From Methanomassiliicoccales archaeon (GTDB taxonomy: Archaea > Thermoplasmatota > Thermoplasmata > Methanomassiliicoccales > UBA472), in NCBI GenBank assembly GCA_035527755.1, contig DATKZX010000019.1, positions 1-64,000 of the forward strand: a stretch of DNA of 64,000 bases. The letters are read 5' to 3'. The notes under the pieces are model-generated. The model worked only from the letters and a program-made list of their open reading frames with translations, did not search any database and was not told where the DNA came from. The translations under genes and the position numbers were made by a program. Position 1 is the stretch's first letter; every line of letters begins with the position of its first letter. Positions 42,999 to 51,390 of this stretch are shown piece after piece.

Positions 42999-44239
42999 TC
43001 CATCACCAGCAGCAGCTCGGGGTTCTCCAGTAAATAGGTCAGTTCCTTGAGGAACTTGGCCGCCACCGCGCCGTCGTAGGCCCGGTGATCGAAAGTGAGC
43101 GATAGCGGCAGCACCTTGCGCGCCTGGACCGCGCCCTCGATCACGAGCGCCGCGTCCATGATCCGCCCTATCCCCAGTATGGCCGTCTCGGGATAGTTGA
43201 TTATCGGAGTCCCGTACGTCCCTCCGAACACGCCATAGTTGGTGATGCTGAACGTCCCGCCCTTGAGGTCCGCCAGGTCCACCTTCCGCTCCTGAGCGCT
43301 CTTGGCGAGGGCCGACACTTCCTCGGCCAGTTCCTTCAGGCTCTTCAGGTCCGCGGCCTTGATCACCGGTACCATGAGGCCGTCGTCAATGGCCACGGCC
43401 ACGCCGATGTTGTAGTACTTCTTGACGATGATCTCCTCTCGCTCTTCATCGATCATCGAGTTCAGCATAGGATGCGCCTTCAATGCCTGCACCACCGCCT
43501 TGATGATGAAAGGTATATAGGTCAAGTTGACGCCCATCCTTTCTTTGGCGGGGACCTTCACCAGGTTCCGCAGATCCACCAAACGGGTCACGTCCACCTG
43601 TTCCATGCTGGTGACCGCGGCCACGATCTGTTGTGATTCCTTCATGCGTTTGGCCGTGGTGCGTCTGATCCCCCTGATCGGTATCCTCTCGATATAACCG
43701 TAAATATCGAACTTGGGCACGGTCTTCGGTCTCTCGTTTTTCCCTTCGAGGTCTTTCTCCAACACCTGTCCGTGTGCTCCGCTCGGGATAATCTGCGTCA
43801 GGTCGATATCCTTCCCCTTGGCGATCTTCCTTACCGATGGCATGGCCGATACGTCCCGGCTGCTCCGCTTCGCAGGCGCGGAGGAGACCACCATCTCTTC
43901 CAGGGGAAGATCGCCGACGACAGAGACCGAGGGAGGTCTATCCTCCTTCGTATTATCGTCCGCCACCTTCGATGCAGTAGGCCGGGTCGGCACGATCTCT
44001 CCTTCTTCGCCGATGACCGCCAGCACTTCACCGACCTTGACCATCTCACCTTCTCTGTGATGGAGGTTCAGTATCTTACCCGCGGCCGGGGAGGGCATTT
44101 CAACCACCGCTTTGTCGGTCTCTATCTCCGCCAGCGACTGGTCCTTACTGACCATGTCTCCCTCCTTTACCAGCCACTTCTTGACCTCTCCCTCGGCGAT
44201 CCCCTCGCCCAGGTCCGGGAACTTGAATTCGATTGCCAT
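42995..44239 (-). CDS. 2-oxoacid dehydrogenase complex, E2 acyltransferase
   Basis: About 414 residues. N-terminal lipoyl domain with ETDKAVVEMPSP (lipoyl lysine), an E1/E3-binding domain MPSVRKIAKGKDIDLTQIIPSGAHGQVLEKD near 130-165, and a catalytic domain ending in LSLTFDHRAYDGAVAAKF with the HxxxDG motif. Forms the core of the complex and moves acyl groups to CoA. ATG 44239 has GGTG upstream. It cannot be told whether pyruvate or branched-chain acids are the substrates. Confidence 0.95.
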   Translation of the reverse strand: MAIEFKFPDLGEGIAEGEVKKWLVKEGDMVSKDQSLAEIETDKAVVEMPSPAAGKILNLHHREGEMVKVGEVLAVIGEEGEIVPTRPTASKVADDNTKEDRPPSVSVVGDLPLEEMVVSSAPAKRSSRDVSAMPSVRKIAKGKDIDLTQIIPSGAHGQVLEKDLEGKNERPKTVPKFDIYGYIERIPIRGIRRTTAKRMKESQQIVAAVTSMEQVDVTRLVDLRNLVKVPAKERMGVNLTYIPFIIKAVVQALKAHPMLNSMIDEEREEIIVKKYYNIGVAVAIDDGLMVPVIKAADLKSLKELAEEVSALAKSAQERKVDLADLKGGTFSITNYGVFGGTYGTPIINYPETAILGIGRIMDAALVIEGAVQARKVLPLSLTFDHRAYDGAVAAKFLKELTYLLENPELLLVMD

Positions 44240-44248
44240 GCTGATCAC

Positions 44249-45214
44249 CTAGAAGCTCATCGTACGTTCTATGCCCTCGATTATCATTCGTTCGTTGATG
44301 TAGTAGTGGTCCTCGCCTTTCGGCAAGGGTATGGTGATGTCCGGAGCGGTCACCCTCTCCACCGGTGCCTCCATGGACAAGATCGCCCCCTCGTAGATGC
44401 GGGCGGCGATCTCCGCCCCCAGCCCGCAGGTGCGAGGCGCTTCATGCACCACCACCGCCCGTCCAGTGCGTTTGACCGAGTTCAGGACGGTCTCGATATC
44501 CATGGGTGAGAGCGTCCTCATGTCGATGACCTCCACCGAGACCTTGACCTTATCGACCGCCTTTTGGATCAAAGGCATCATGGCCCCCCATCCTATCATG
44601 GTGACATCGTCCCCCTCCTGCACCACCCTGGCCTTTCCCAATGGCAGAAGGTACTCTCCGTCAGGCACCTCTTCCTTGAGCATGCGATAGGACCGTGTCG
44701 GTTCCAGGAACACCACCGGGTCCGGGTCTCTGATGGAGGCGGTCAACAGCCCCTTGGCCTCCAGGGGGGTGGAGGGAACGACCACCTTCAGTCCCGGGAT
44801 CTGCGCGTAGAGCGCCTCGGTGCTCTCCGAGTGGTGCTCCAGAGCCTTGACCCCCGCCCCATAGGGCATGCGCAGGACCAGGGGAATGGTCATCCTGCCC
44901 CGGGTCCGATTGCGCATGCGGGCGGCATGGTTGATCATCTGATTGAGCGCGAGATAGGAGAAGCCCATGAACTGCATCTCCGCTATTGGTCGCAGACCGT
45001 TCATGGCCATGCCGATGGCGACGCCGGAGATGCCCGCTTCCGCCAAGGGTGTGTCGATGACCCTGTCCGCTCCGAACCTATCCAAAAGGCCTTCCGTCAA
45101 TCGGAAAACTCCGCCGTCCACACCCACATCCTCGCCCAGGATGACCACCGAAGGGTCGCGCTCCATCTCCATACGCAGGGCGGTATTGATGGCCTGCACC
45201 ATGTTCATCATCAT
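44249..45214 (-). CDS. 2-oxoacid dehydrogenase complex, E1 beta
   Basis: 321 residues. MNMVQAINTALRMEMERDPSVVILGEDVGVDGGVFRLTEGL opening, ADVIDTPLAE, AVELQFMGFSY-like EMQFMGFSYLALNQ and RRTGRAVVVHEAPRTCGLGAEIAARI match transketolase-type beta subunits. Its ATG overlaps the E1 alpha stop (ATGA), with GGAGGCGAG upstream. Thiamine-diphosphate decarboxylase half with E1 alpha. Confidence 0.95.
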   Translation of the reverse strand: MMMNMVQAINTALRMEMERDPSVVILGEDVGVDGGVFRLTEGLLDRFGADRVIDTPLAEAGISGVAIGMAMNGLRPIAEMQFMGFSYLALNQMINHAARMRNRTRGRMTIPLVLRMPYGAGVKALEHHSESTEALYAQIPGLKVVVPSTPLEAKGLLTASIRDPDPVVFLEPTRSYRMLKEEVPDGEYLLPLGKARVVQEGDDVTMIGWGAMMPLIQKAVDKVKVSVEVIDMRTLSPMDIETVLNSVKRTGRAVVVHEAPRTCGLGAEIAARIYEGAILSMEAPVERVTAPDITIPLPKGEDHYYINERMIIEGIERTMSF

Positions 45215-46272
45215 CGACGCTCGCCTCCTGGACCCATCTGCCATTTGAGATAGGGAGGCATCTCGGCGTAGGTATGCTCAAAGACGTCCTTCCTGCTCGG
45301 TGCGGGAACAGCTTCCGCGGCGGCGACCGCTTCCTCGATCACCTTGGACATCTCTTTCTCTATCTCCCCCTCGTCGCTCAGGACACCTTCCGCTTTCAGA
45401 TACTTCGCGAAGCGAGAGAGCGGGTCCTTCCGTTGCCAAGTATCCACCTCTTCTTTCGTACGATACTTCCTCCAATCATCGGAAGTGGTGTGGTCGCTCA
45501 TGCGGTATGTGTAAGATTCGATGAGCGTCGGTCCTTTACCTTTCCGGGCACGGTCCACCGCCTCCTTGGCCGCCGCGTACATGGCCAAGATGTCGTTCCC
45601 GTCGACCAATATGCCCGGGAATCCATAGGCGACCGCTTTTTGCGCCAAGGTTGGTGAGGCGCTCTGCCGCTCCCTGCGGGTGGAAATGGCGAACTGGTTG
45701 TTCTGACAGACGAAGACGTTGGGGGTCTTGAATACCCCGGCAAAATTGAGGCCCTCGTGAAACTCCCCTTCCGATGTCGCTCCATCCCCGAAGTAGGCCA
45801 AAGTGACGATCTTTTCCTTCCTCAGCTTACTTGCATAGGCGATGCCCACAGCGTGGGGTATCTGGGAGGCCACCGGCACCACCGAAGGCGTTACGTTCGA
45901 CCCTTCTGGATAGACATTTCCCAGCTCGTTGCCCATCCAGTACAGGTACAGCGTGCTCAACGGTATCCCCTTCCACAGCAGGCCGCCCATCTCTCGAAAG
46001 GCCCATAAAAGCCAGTCACCTTCCTTCAGGGCCATGGCCGGACCTATCTGGCTGGCCTCCTGTCCTCTGCTGGGCGGGTAGGCGCCCAATTTCCCCTGAC
46101 GCTGCAACTTCACCGCCTTGTCGTCAGCCATGCGCGTAAGGACCATGGTGCGGTAGGCCTTGATGAGCACCTCCTTGGACAATTTGGGCATCAGGGAGCG
46201 GTCCACGGCCCCTTCTTCATCCATCACGCGCAGCATCTCTCCTTTCAAGGGATCGAACTCGTCCGTTAACAT
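45211..46272 (-). CDS. 2-oxoacid dehydrogenase complex, E1 alpha
   Basis: 353 residues. Thiamine-diphosphate motif GDGATSEGEFHEGLNFAGVFKTPNVFVCQNN is complete, with PPSRGQEASQIGPAMAL early and the phosphorylation-loop-like YTYRMSDHTTSDDWRKY. First step of the complex, decarboxylation of the 2-oxoacid. Start overlaps lipA by seven bases. Similar to both pyruvate and branched-chain enzymes; the Thermoplasma complex prefers branched-chain acids. Confidence 0.94.
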   Translation of the reverse strand: MLTDEFDPLKGEMLRVMDEEGAVDRSLMPKLSKEVLIKAYRTMVLTRMADDKAVKLQRQGKLGAYPPSRGQEASQIGPAMALKEGDWLLWAFREMGGLLWKGIPLSTLYLYWMGNELGNVYPEGSNVTPSVVPVASQIPHAVGIAYASKLRKEKIVTLAYFGDGATSEGEFHEGLNFAGVFKTPNVFVCQNNQFAISTRRERQSASPTLAQKAVAYGFPGILVDGNDILAMYAAAKEAVDRARKGKGPTLIESYTYRMSDHTTSDDWRKYRTKEEVDTWQRKDPLSRFAKYLKAEGVLSDEGEIEKEMSKVIEEAVAAAEAVPAPSRKDVFEHTYAEMPPYLKWQMGPGGERR

Positions 46273-47147
46273 CTTCCAGCACCAGCCTCTCTCATGAGAT
46301 CCAAAGCTTTGTACGACGATCTGACGAGCGGTCCGGCCATGACCCCTTTGAAACCGAGGGAACGAGCCATCGCCCTCAGTTCGTCGAACTCGGATGGATG
46401 CACATAACGATCCAAGGGCAATGACGATCCCAGTGGTGGAAGGTACTGTCCGAGGGTGAGCAGGTCCACCTTTGCTGATAGAAGGTCCAGCATGGCCTGT
46501 CTGATCTCCTCCCTCTGTTCACCTAACCCAAGCATGAGCGAGCTCTTGGTCAACGAACTTGGATCGAACCATTTGGCCATTTGGAGAACGTCCAGGGAAC
46601 GTTCGTAAGAGGCTTTTGGGTCCCTTACCCATTGCAATGAACGCACCGTTTCCAGATTGTGCCCCAGAACATCAGGCGAAGAACTGACCACTTTCTCCAA
46701 GCCCTCCTTATCACCTTGAAGGTCAGGGATGAGCACCTCCACGCTAGTATCGGGGACCATCCACCGTATGTTTCTCACAACCGCGGCGAAAATGCCAGCT
46801 CCTCCGTCCTCCAGATCGTCCCTGGTGACCGAGGTTATCACCACATGCTTCAGTCCCAGGGAACGCACCGCTTCGGCCAGTCTTTCCGGTTCCCCTTCAT
46901 CGACCCCTCCTTCCGGACGGCCGCTGGGAATGGCGCAGAAGCGGCAGTTCCGGGTGCACCTTTCCCCCAGTATCATGAACGTGGCGTGACCGCTGCCCCA
47001 GCACTCCCCCAGGTTCGGACAGCGGGAAGAGTCGCATACCGTCCTCAACCCTGATGATAGCATACGCCTCACTTCTGATGAATTGGATGTAGATAGGCCC
47101 TTTATCCGAAGCCAGGGCGGTTTACCATCAAGGTCCAGTGAGGGCAT
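46266..47147 (-). CDS. lipA: Lipoyl synthase
   Basis: Radical-SAM enzyme that inserts two sulfurs into octanoyl groups on E2. 293 residues. Auxiliary cluster Cys38, Cys43, Cys49 (CDSSRCPNLGEC) and radical-SAM Cys64, Cys68, Cys71 (ERCTRNCRFCAI) are present, and the C-terminal RSSYKA serine ligand. First gene of the operon with E1 and E2. Unlike LipS1/S2 systems, this is canonical LipA. Together with LplA/LplB, both synthesis and ligation routes seem available. Confidence 0.96.
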   Translation of the reverse strand: MPSLDLDGKPPWLRIKGLSTSNSSEVRRMLSSGLRTVCDSSRCPNLGECWGSGHATFMILGERCTRNCRFCAIPSGRPEGGVDEGEPERLAEAVRSLGLKHVVITSVTRDDLEDGGAGIFAAVVRNIRWMVPDTSVEVLIPDLQGDKEGLEKVVSSSPDVLGHNLETVRSLQWVRDPKASYERSLDVLQMAKWFDPSSLTKSSLMLGLGEQREEIRQAMLDLLSAKVDLLTLGQYLPPLGSSLPLDRYVHPSEFDELRAMARSLGFKGVMAGPLVRSSYKALDLMREAGAGRC

Positions 47148-47174
47148 GCACTGAAATATATGTCCCCTCAGGGT

Positions 47175-48242
47175 TCATATTCCTTTCTCAACCCCATAAT
47201 TTCTGGCGCATCGCATCATGATCTCCACGTTCTCCAGTGGCATGCCCCGATGCAACGAGCAGGAGCACATGAACACATATCCTGTCCAAGGTTGGAAAAG
47301 ATGGAGGTACGCCTCCGTCTCATCGATGATCTTCTCCTCGGGACCAAGCAGAAGCGTGGAGAACGCGTCTATTCCCCCCATGAGGGCGATCCTGCCTCCC
47401 ATGAGATCCAATAATTTCCGAGGATCGTTCCGTTCGGCGAACTGAAAACCCGCGATCCCCGTTGCTAGGATATCGTCCAATAATGAGATGTTCGCGTTAG
47501 CGCTCATATCTCCGTGCGGGTGGAATATCGTCGGAAGAGCAAGGACCCTGGCGGTCCTGTTCAATCGGGCCAGGCCGGGCATTGTATAGGTTCGGAAAGC
47601 CTCCGGCCCGAAAATGTCCGGATTATCAGAGGCCGCGGCAATGAAGGCGCAGTCCAGAGATGCGGCGGAATCCACTGCCCGCAGGTATTCATCACCCAGT
47701 TCGGTAGCGTAGTTAACGTATTCCCCGGCCAGCCCAGGATCGAACTGCATGTCCAAGGCCAGATTTTCTATCCCGCGGAGTAACGCCGCCTTGGTCAACG
47801 GTCCCTCCAGGTTGCAGACCACGGCCGTGGTATCGCCCAATGATCCAGCCACCTGCGCGTAGCACTTCAAGACGTTCGGGAATGGACCATCCCGTTTTAG
47901 GTCCAAGAGATCGAAGGAAGGGTCGTTGGTGCTCTGAAATGGATGCACCACAACGCTAGGTATGCCCCATTCCGGAAACCGTACCTGGCCGCCCAATAGT
48001 TCGATCTCCATACCTACGTAATGGATGCATCCCACCACCGCATCCTGGTCCAAGCGGTGTTGCAGGGCGATGATCGAACGGGATGCTTTGTCCGCATCGT
48101 ACATCCCGGCGCAAACCTCGGGAGTGGTAAGTCCCGATTCATCCAATCCCAAGGTCAGGTCCCTGAGGAATATCGGCGCCCGGTCCGGCGTCCTTCGTCC
48201 CAGGGAGGTGAGGAACCTTTCCTTTCCGTTCATTTGCCTCAT
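47175..48242 (-). CDS. UroD-family methyltransferase with altered zinc motif
   Basis: 355 residues (352 if ATG 48233, which has TGAGG upstream). Same zinc methyltransferase superfamily as at 11.1 and 12.6 kb: NGKERFLTSLGRRTPDRAPIF opening and central CNLEGPLTKAALL. The usual H-x-C is His241-Pro-His243 (IFHPHGDMS) and the third ligand region reads MCSCSLHRG (Cys325, Cys327). The zinc site is therefore different. Three bases from the substrate-binding protein of a NitT-type transporter, so probably cotranscribed and acting on the imported compound. Confidence 0.75.
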   Translation of the reverse strand: MRQMNGKERFLTSLGRRTPDRAPIFLRDLTLGLDESGLTTPEVCAGMYDADKASRSIIALQHRLDQDAVVGCIHYVGMEIELLGGQVRFPEWGIPSVVVHPFQSTNDPSFDLLDLKRDGPFPNVLKCYAQVAGSLGDTTAVVCNLEGPLTKAALLRGIENLALDMQFDPGLAGEYVNYATELGDEYLRAVDSAASLDCAFIAAASDNPDIFGPEAFRTYTMPGLARLNRTARVLALPTIFHPHGDMSANANISLLDDILATGIAGFQFAERNDPRKLLDLMGGRIALMGGIDAFSTLLLGPEEKIIDETEAYLHLFQPWTGYVFMCSCSLHRGMPLENVEIMMRCARNYGVEKGI

Positions 48243-48245
48243 ACC

Positions 48246-49214
48246 TCAATCCTTCAGCAGGAAGCTCAGCTCCACATGCGCCATAACATCCGGTAAGGCC
48301 GTTATCTTCCCGAAGTCCAGAAGGACCTGGGCGGTCATGTTCATGCTGAGCACGTCGGTCTCGTTAAAACCGACCTCGAAGAACTGCATTGCACTGCAGC
48401 GAGACTGGTCAGCGATTGAGAGGCCGGTTCGGGAGGCGCATATTTCCATGGCGTCGTCCCAGTTCTCCATTATGAACTGATTGCTCTGGTCCAAAGCCTT
48501 CACGACCGCTTTTATGGCTTCCGGTCTATCGTTCAAGGCCTTCTCCGAGGCCACCAGCACGATGGGGAAAGTGCTCCCCAATCCTGAGGAGTTGCCCAAC
48601 TCGTGCACATCGTCCCCGCAAAGGTTCTCGGTGTTCACCGCCCAAGGTTCGCTACCCACCATGGCATCGATCTGGTGGAAGGCCATCGCTTCTGGGATGT
48701 TGGACGGGGCCATGGGTACAATGGTGATGTTGTCCGCATTCACCCCGTTCACCTCGCACCATTGCAGGAAAGCCCCATGGCTACTGGAGGTCTCCTGCAG
48801 TCCGACCTTCTTTCCTTCCAGGTCCTTAGGCTCAAGGATAAGGTTCCAGGCAATGATGCGATGCATCCCCGCTGCCCCTATGAAACGAGCTACGATCTTA
48901 GCACCTGTGACCTTGGTGATCACTTGCACCGCCGGGGCATCGCCCATGGCCGCTAGGTCGGCCGATCCGGTGATGAGCGCCTCAGCCGCCAGGATGCCGC
49001 CGGTGACCAGTTTGGTGCTGACGTTCAATCCATGATCGGCGAACATGCCTTCTTCGTTGGCCACGATCAACGTCTCGTAGTTTACTTTCTCCGAATAGGC
49101 GATGGTAATGTCCATATCGCCCTTCGAGGGGGGAAGTAGCAGGAAGGCCGCACCCAAAGCGGATATGATCACTACGACCCCTATCAATAATGTCAGATAT
49201 TTTCGTTGTACCAT
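48246..49214 (-). CDS. NitT/TauT-type ABC transporter, substrate-binding protein
   Basis: 322 residues. An N-terminal membrane anchor (LTLLIGVVVIISALGAAFLLL) and a periplasmic-binding fold: VNYETLIVANEEGMFADHGLNVSTKLVTGG, ITGSADLAAMGDAPAVQ, KVGLQETSSSHGAFLQWCEVNGVN, AMAFHQIDAMVGSEPW. This family carries sulfonates, nitrate, taurine or aromatic anions; the ligand cannot be read from sequence. Confidence 0.85.
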   Translation of the reverse strand: MVQRKYLTLLIGVVVIISALGAAFLLLPPSKGDMDITIAYSEKVNYETLIVANEEGMFADHGLNVSTKLVTGGILAAEALITGSADLAAMGDAPAVQVITKVTGAKIVARFIGAAGMHRIIAWNLILEPKDLEGKKVGLQETSSSHGAFLQWCEVNGVNADNITIVPMAPSNIPEAMAFHQIDAMVGSEPWAVNTENLCGDDVHELGNSSGLGSTFPIVLVASEKALNDRPEAIKAVVKALDQSNQFIMENWDDAMEICASRTGLSIADQSRCSAMQFFEVGFNETDVLSMNMTAQVLLDFGKITALPDVMAHVELSFLLKD

Positions 49215-49215
49215 C

Positions 49216-50019
49216 TTAGGTCACCTTGTCAAAATTTATGAACGAAACACTGGGGGCGCTCTGGGCGCAGGAGCACACCTGCAGACATCTGATCATTTCC
49301 TCCTTTAACCTGACCATCTCCGGGGAGGAAGGGTTCCTTGGCCAGGGCATGTCTATCTTCCACTCCTTACTGATACGACCAGGGGAGGTGGACATTAGCA
49401 CCACCCTGGTTCCAAGTATCAAGGCCTCGTCGATGCTGTGGGTGACGAAGACCACTGTCTTGGCCTCCCTTTTCCAAATGTTAAGCACCTCATTGTCCAA
49501 TTTTCGCCTGGTCTGTTCATCCAAGCTGCTGAACGGTTCATCCATAAGCAAGAGGTCCGGGTCCATGGCCAGGGTACGGGCGATCGCCACTCTCTGCTTC
49601 ATCCCCCCTGACAATTCGTTCGGTCTAGCATGGGAGAATTCCTCCAGTCCTACCAATCTCAGGTATTCCAGGGCCTTGGCCTCCCTCTCTCGGCGGCCTC
49701 CCCAAACATTTTGCAGGGAGAAGGTAACGTTCTGCAACACGGTCATCCAGGGGTAAAGGCTAGGTTCCTGGAAGACCACACCCCTGCTGGGAGAGGGACC
49801 GCTGACCTCATCTCCTTTGAAGAGAACCTCTCCCGACGTTGGCGTCTCGAATCCAGCCAATAGGTCGAGGGTGGTGCTCTTGCCGCATCCGCTGGAGCCG
49901 ATGAGACATAGGAACTCACCTTCTTCGATGTCCAGGGAGACATCGTTCAGGGCCACCAGTCCTTTGCCCGTACGTGGGTTCACGAACGCCTTCGAGACGT
50001 GACGAAGAGAAGCAAGCAT
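49216..50019 (-). CDS. NitT/TauT-type ABC transporter, ATPase
   Basis: 267 residues. Walker A GSSGCGKST, signature LSGGMKQRVAIARTL, Walker B LLLMDEPFSSLDEQTR, as in SsuB/TauB. The C-terminus has a Cys-x-Cys (CLQVCSCAQSAP). One base after the substrate-binding gene stop region, in the same operon, three bases from the permease. Confidence 0.93.
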   Translation of the reverse strand: MLASLRHVSKAFVNPRTGKGLVALNDVSLDIEEGEFLCLIGSSGCGKSTTLDLLAGFETPTSGEVLFKGDEVSGPSPSRGVVFQEPSLYPWMTVLQNVTFSLQNVWGGRREREAKALEYLRLVGLEEFSHARPNELSGGMKQRVAIARTLAMDPDLLLMDEPFSSLDEQTRRKLDNEVLNIWKREAKTVVFVTHSIDEALILGTRVVLMSTSPGRISKEWKIDMPWPRNPSSPEMVRLKEEMIRCLQVCSCAQSAPSVSFINFDKVT

Positions 50020-50021
50020 GT

Positions 50022-50870
50022 TCAGTCCTCCCGGTCCAATCCCAGGCGGTTACGTACCAGGTCCTCCAACTTCACGAACAGGAGCTTTTCTATGGTCAGG
50101 CCGATCAAGCAGATGACGATGATGCTGACGAAGGCCGCGGTGAAATCCAAATTGTATCTGGACTGGAATATGGAATAGCCCAGTCCGACAGCCACACCAA
50201 CCACCATCTCCGCGGCTATGAGCACCCTCCATCCGTTGGCCAGGCCTAGGCGCATGCCTGTGATGATCGAAAGTGCCGCGCCGGGAATGAGGACCTTCGT
50301 GAATAGGGAAAGACGGTCCTTGCCGGACATGAGAGCGACCCGTGTATGGATCGGTGGGACCTGACGAATGCCTCCGGCGGTATTGATGACCACAGGTGGT
50401 AGGACCGTGACCAGAATGATGAAGACCGTCGCCGATTCTCCCAGTCCGAAAATGAGCATGGCGATGGGGATCCAGGCCAGACCGGGGATCATCTGCAGGA
50501 TGTATATGGAGACCATACCGACATCGTGCAGTCGGTTCAAGGTGCCGAACAAAAGTCCTATGGTTACCCCGAGAACAAGGGCGATAACGTAACCCAGCCC
50601 CCACCTGTACAAGGAGGCTTGGGCGTGCGCGTAGATGTTCTCCCCGTTCACCTCTGCGCCGCCCAAGGACTGCCACAGGCTGGCGAACGCCTCCAGTGGG
50701 GTGGGGAAGGCCACACCCCTCAGGGAAATCATGGTCTCGGCCAATATCCACCATATTGCGATAATGAGGAGCACGCCCAGGGTAGCATTGACCAAGTCCT
50801 TTGCGAGCAATCTCCTTTTTTCCGGACGGAAGTCGAAATGAGATCGTCCTTCTCGCAGCGCCTCCAACAC
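50022..50870 (-). CDS. NitT/TauT-type ABC transporter, permease
   Basis: 282 residues, six transmembrane segments. The EAA loop VALMSGKDRLSLFTKVLIPGAALSIITGMRLGLANGWRVL is the SsuC/TauC form. Begins with a basic cytoplasmic head. First gene of the operon; promoter in the A/T-rich 50930-51000 stretch, which also separates it from the divergent SRP RNA. Confidence 0.92.
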   Translation of the reverse strand: MLEALREGRSHFDFRPEKRRLLAKDLVNATLGVLLIIAIWWILAETMISLRGVAFPTPLEAFASLWQSLGGAEVNGENIYAHAQASLYRWGLGYVIALVLGVTIGLLFGTLNRLHDVGMVSIYILQMIPGLAWIPIAMLIFGLGESATVFIILVTVLPPVVINTAGGIRQVPPIHTRVALMSGKDRLSLFTKVLIPGAALSIITGMRLGLANGWRVLIAAEMVVGVAVGLGYSIFQSRYNLDFTAAFVSIIVICLIGLTIEKLLFVKLEDLVRNRLGLDRED

Positions 50871-51039
50871 CGCCTCGGGGCGGTCTACTGTTCTATCTTC
50901 GACCAGATGACCACGCTCTTTGACATATGAATTTATTATTTGATAATAAACTCAATTAATGTTTGTGAATAACTAATAAACTATTTAATTCTTCAGAAGG
51001 AGTGTTGGACATCCCCTTATTTATCGCCGGACGTGCAGA

Positions 51040-51050
51040 ATTTTTAAATA
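51040..51050 (+). promoter_or_regulatory. TATA box of the SRP RNA gene
   Basis: ATTTTTAAATA lies 20-28 bases before the predicted 5' end of the SRP RNA at about 51068-51070, the standard archaeal distance. Confidence 0.6.
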
Positions 51051-51067
51051 CGCTCGATGGATAAGAG

Positions 51068-51386
51068 CATCCGCTAGGCTAGACCGGGACGGTCGGCGTG
51101 TCCTTATACACCGTAATCGTCGATATGCGGGGGTGACAGCGGGGGACGTCGTATCCGGAGCGTTAGAGGCCTAATCATTGGCGCTGAGGCCCTGTCCTAC
51201 GGGGTCGGTGGCAGCATCGCGGTGCAGCTGGAGGGCGGCACACCTTGCTCTGATCGTGGGGAACGGGTCAGGCCCTGACGGGAACAGCCTTACCACGGAT
51301 TACTTACGCTCGAAGGGGAGCGGGGCTGAGTCAGTGATTGGACAACCTCTATCGGTTCGAGCGGCAACCTCCGTCGCCTAGCACTT
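51068..51386 (+). ncRNA. Signal recognition particle (7S) RNA
   Basis: About 315 nt. 5' GCTAGGC (51073-) pairs with 3' GCCTAGC before a run of nine T's. The 5' domain contains GGTCGGCGTGTCC and CGTCGATATGCGGGGG. The helix 8 region reads GGGTCAGGCCCTGACGGGAACAGCC (split here at 51256-51280), recognisable as the SRP54-binding stem. Two departures from consensus are noted in the findings. Scaffolds SRP54 and SRP19. Confidence 0.9.
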
Positions 51387-51390
51387 TTTT

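Noticed and set aside
50050-50754. 234-codon minus-strand frame inside the permease gene
   Set aside because: Histidine/arginine-rich shadow in another frame of the SsuC-like permease.
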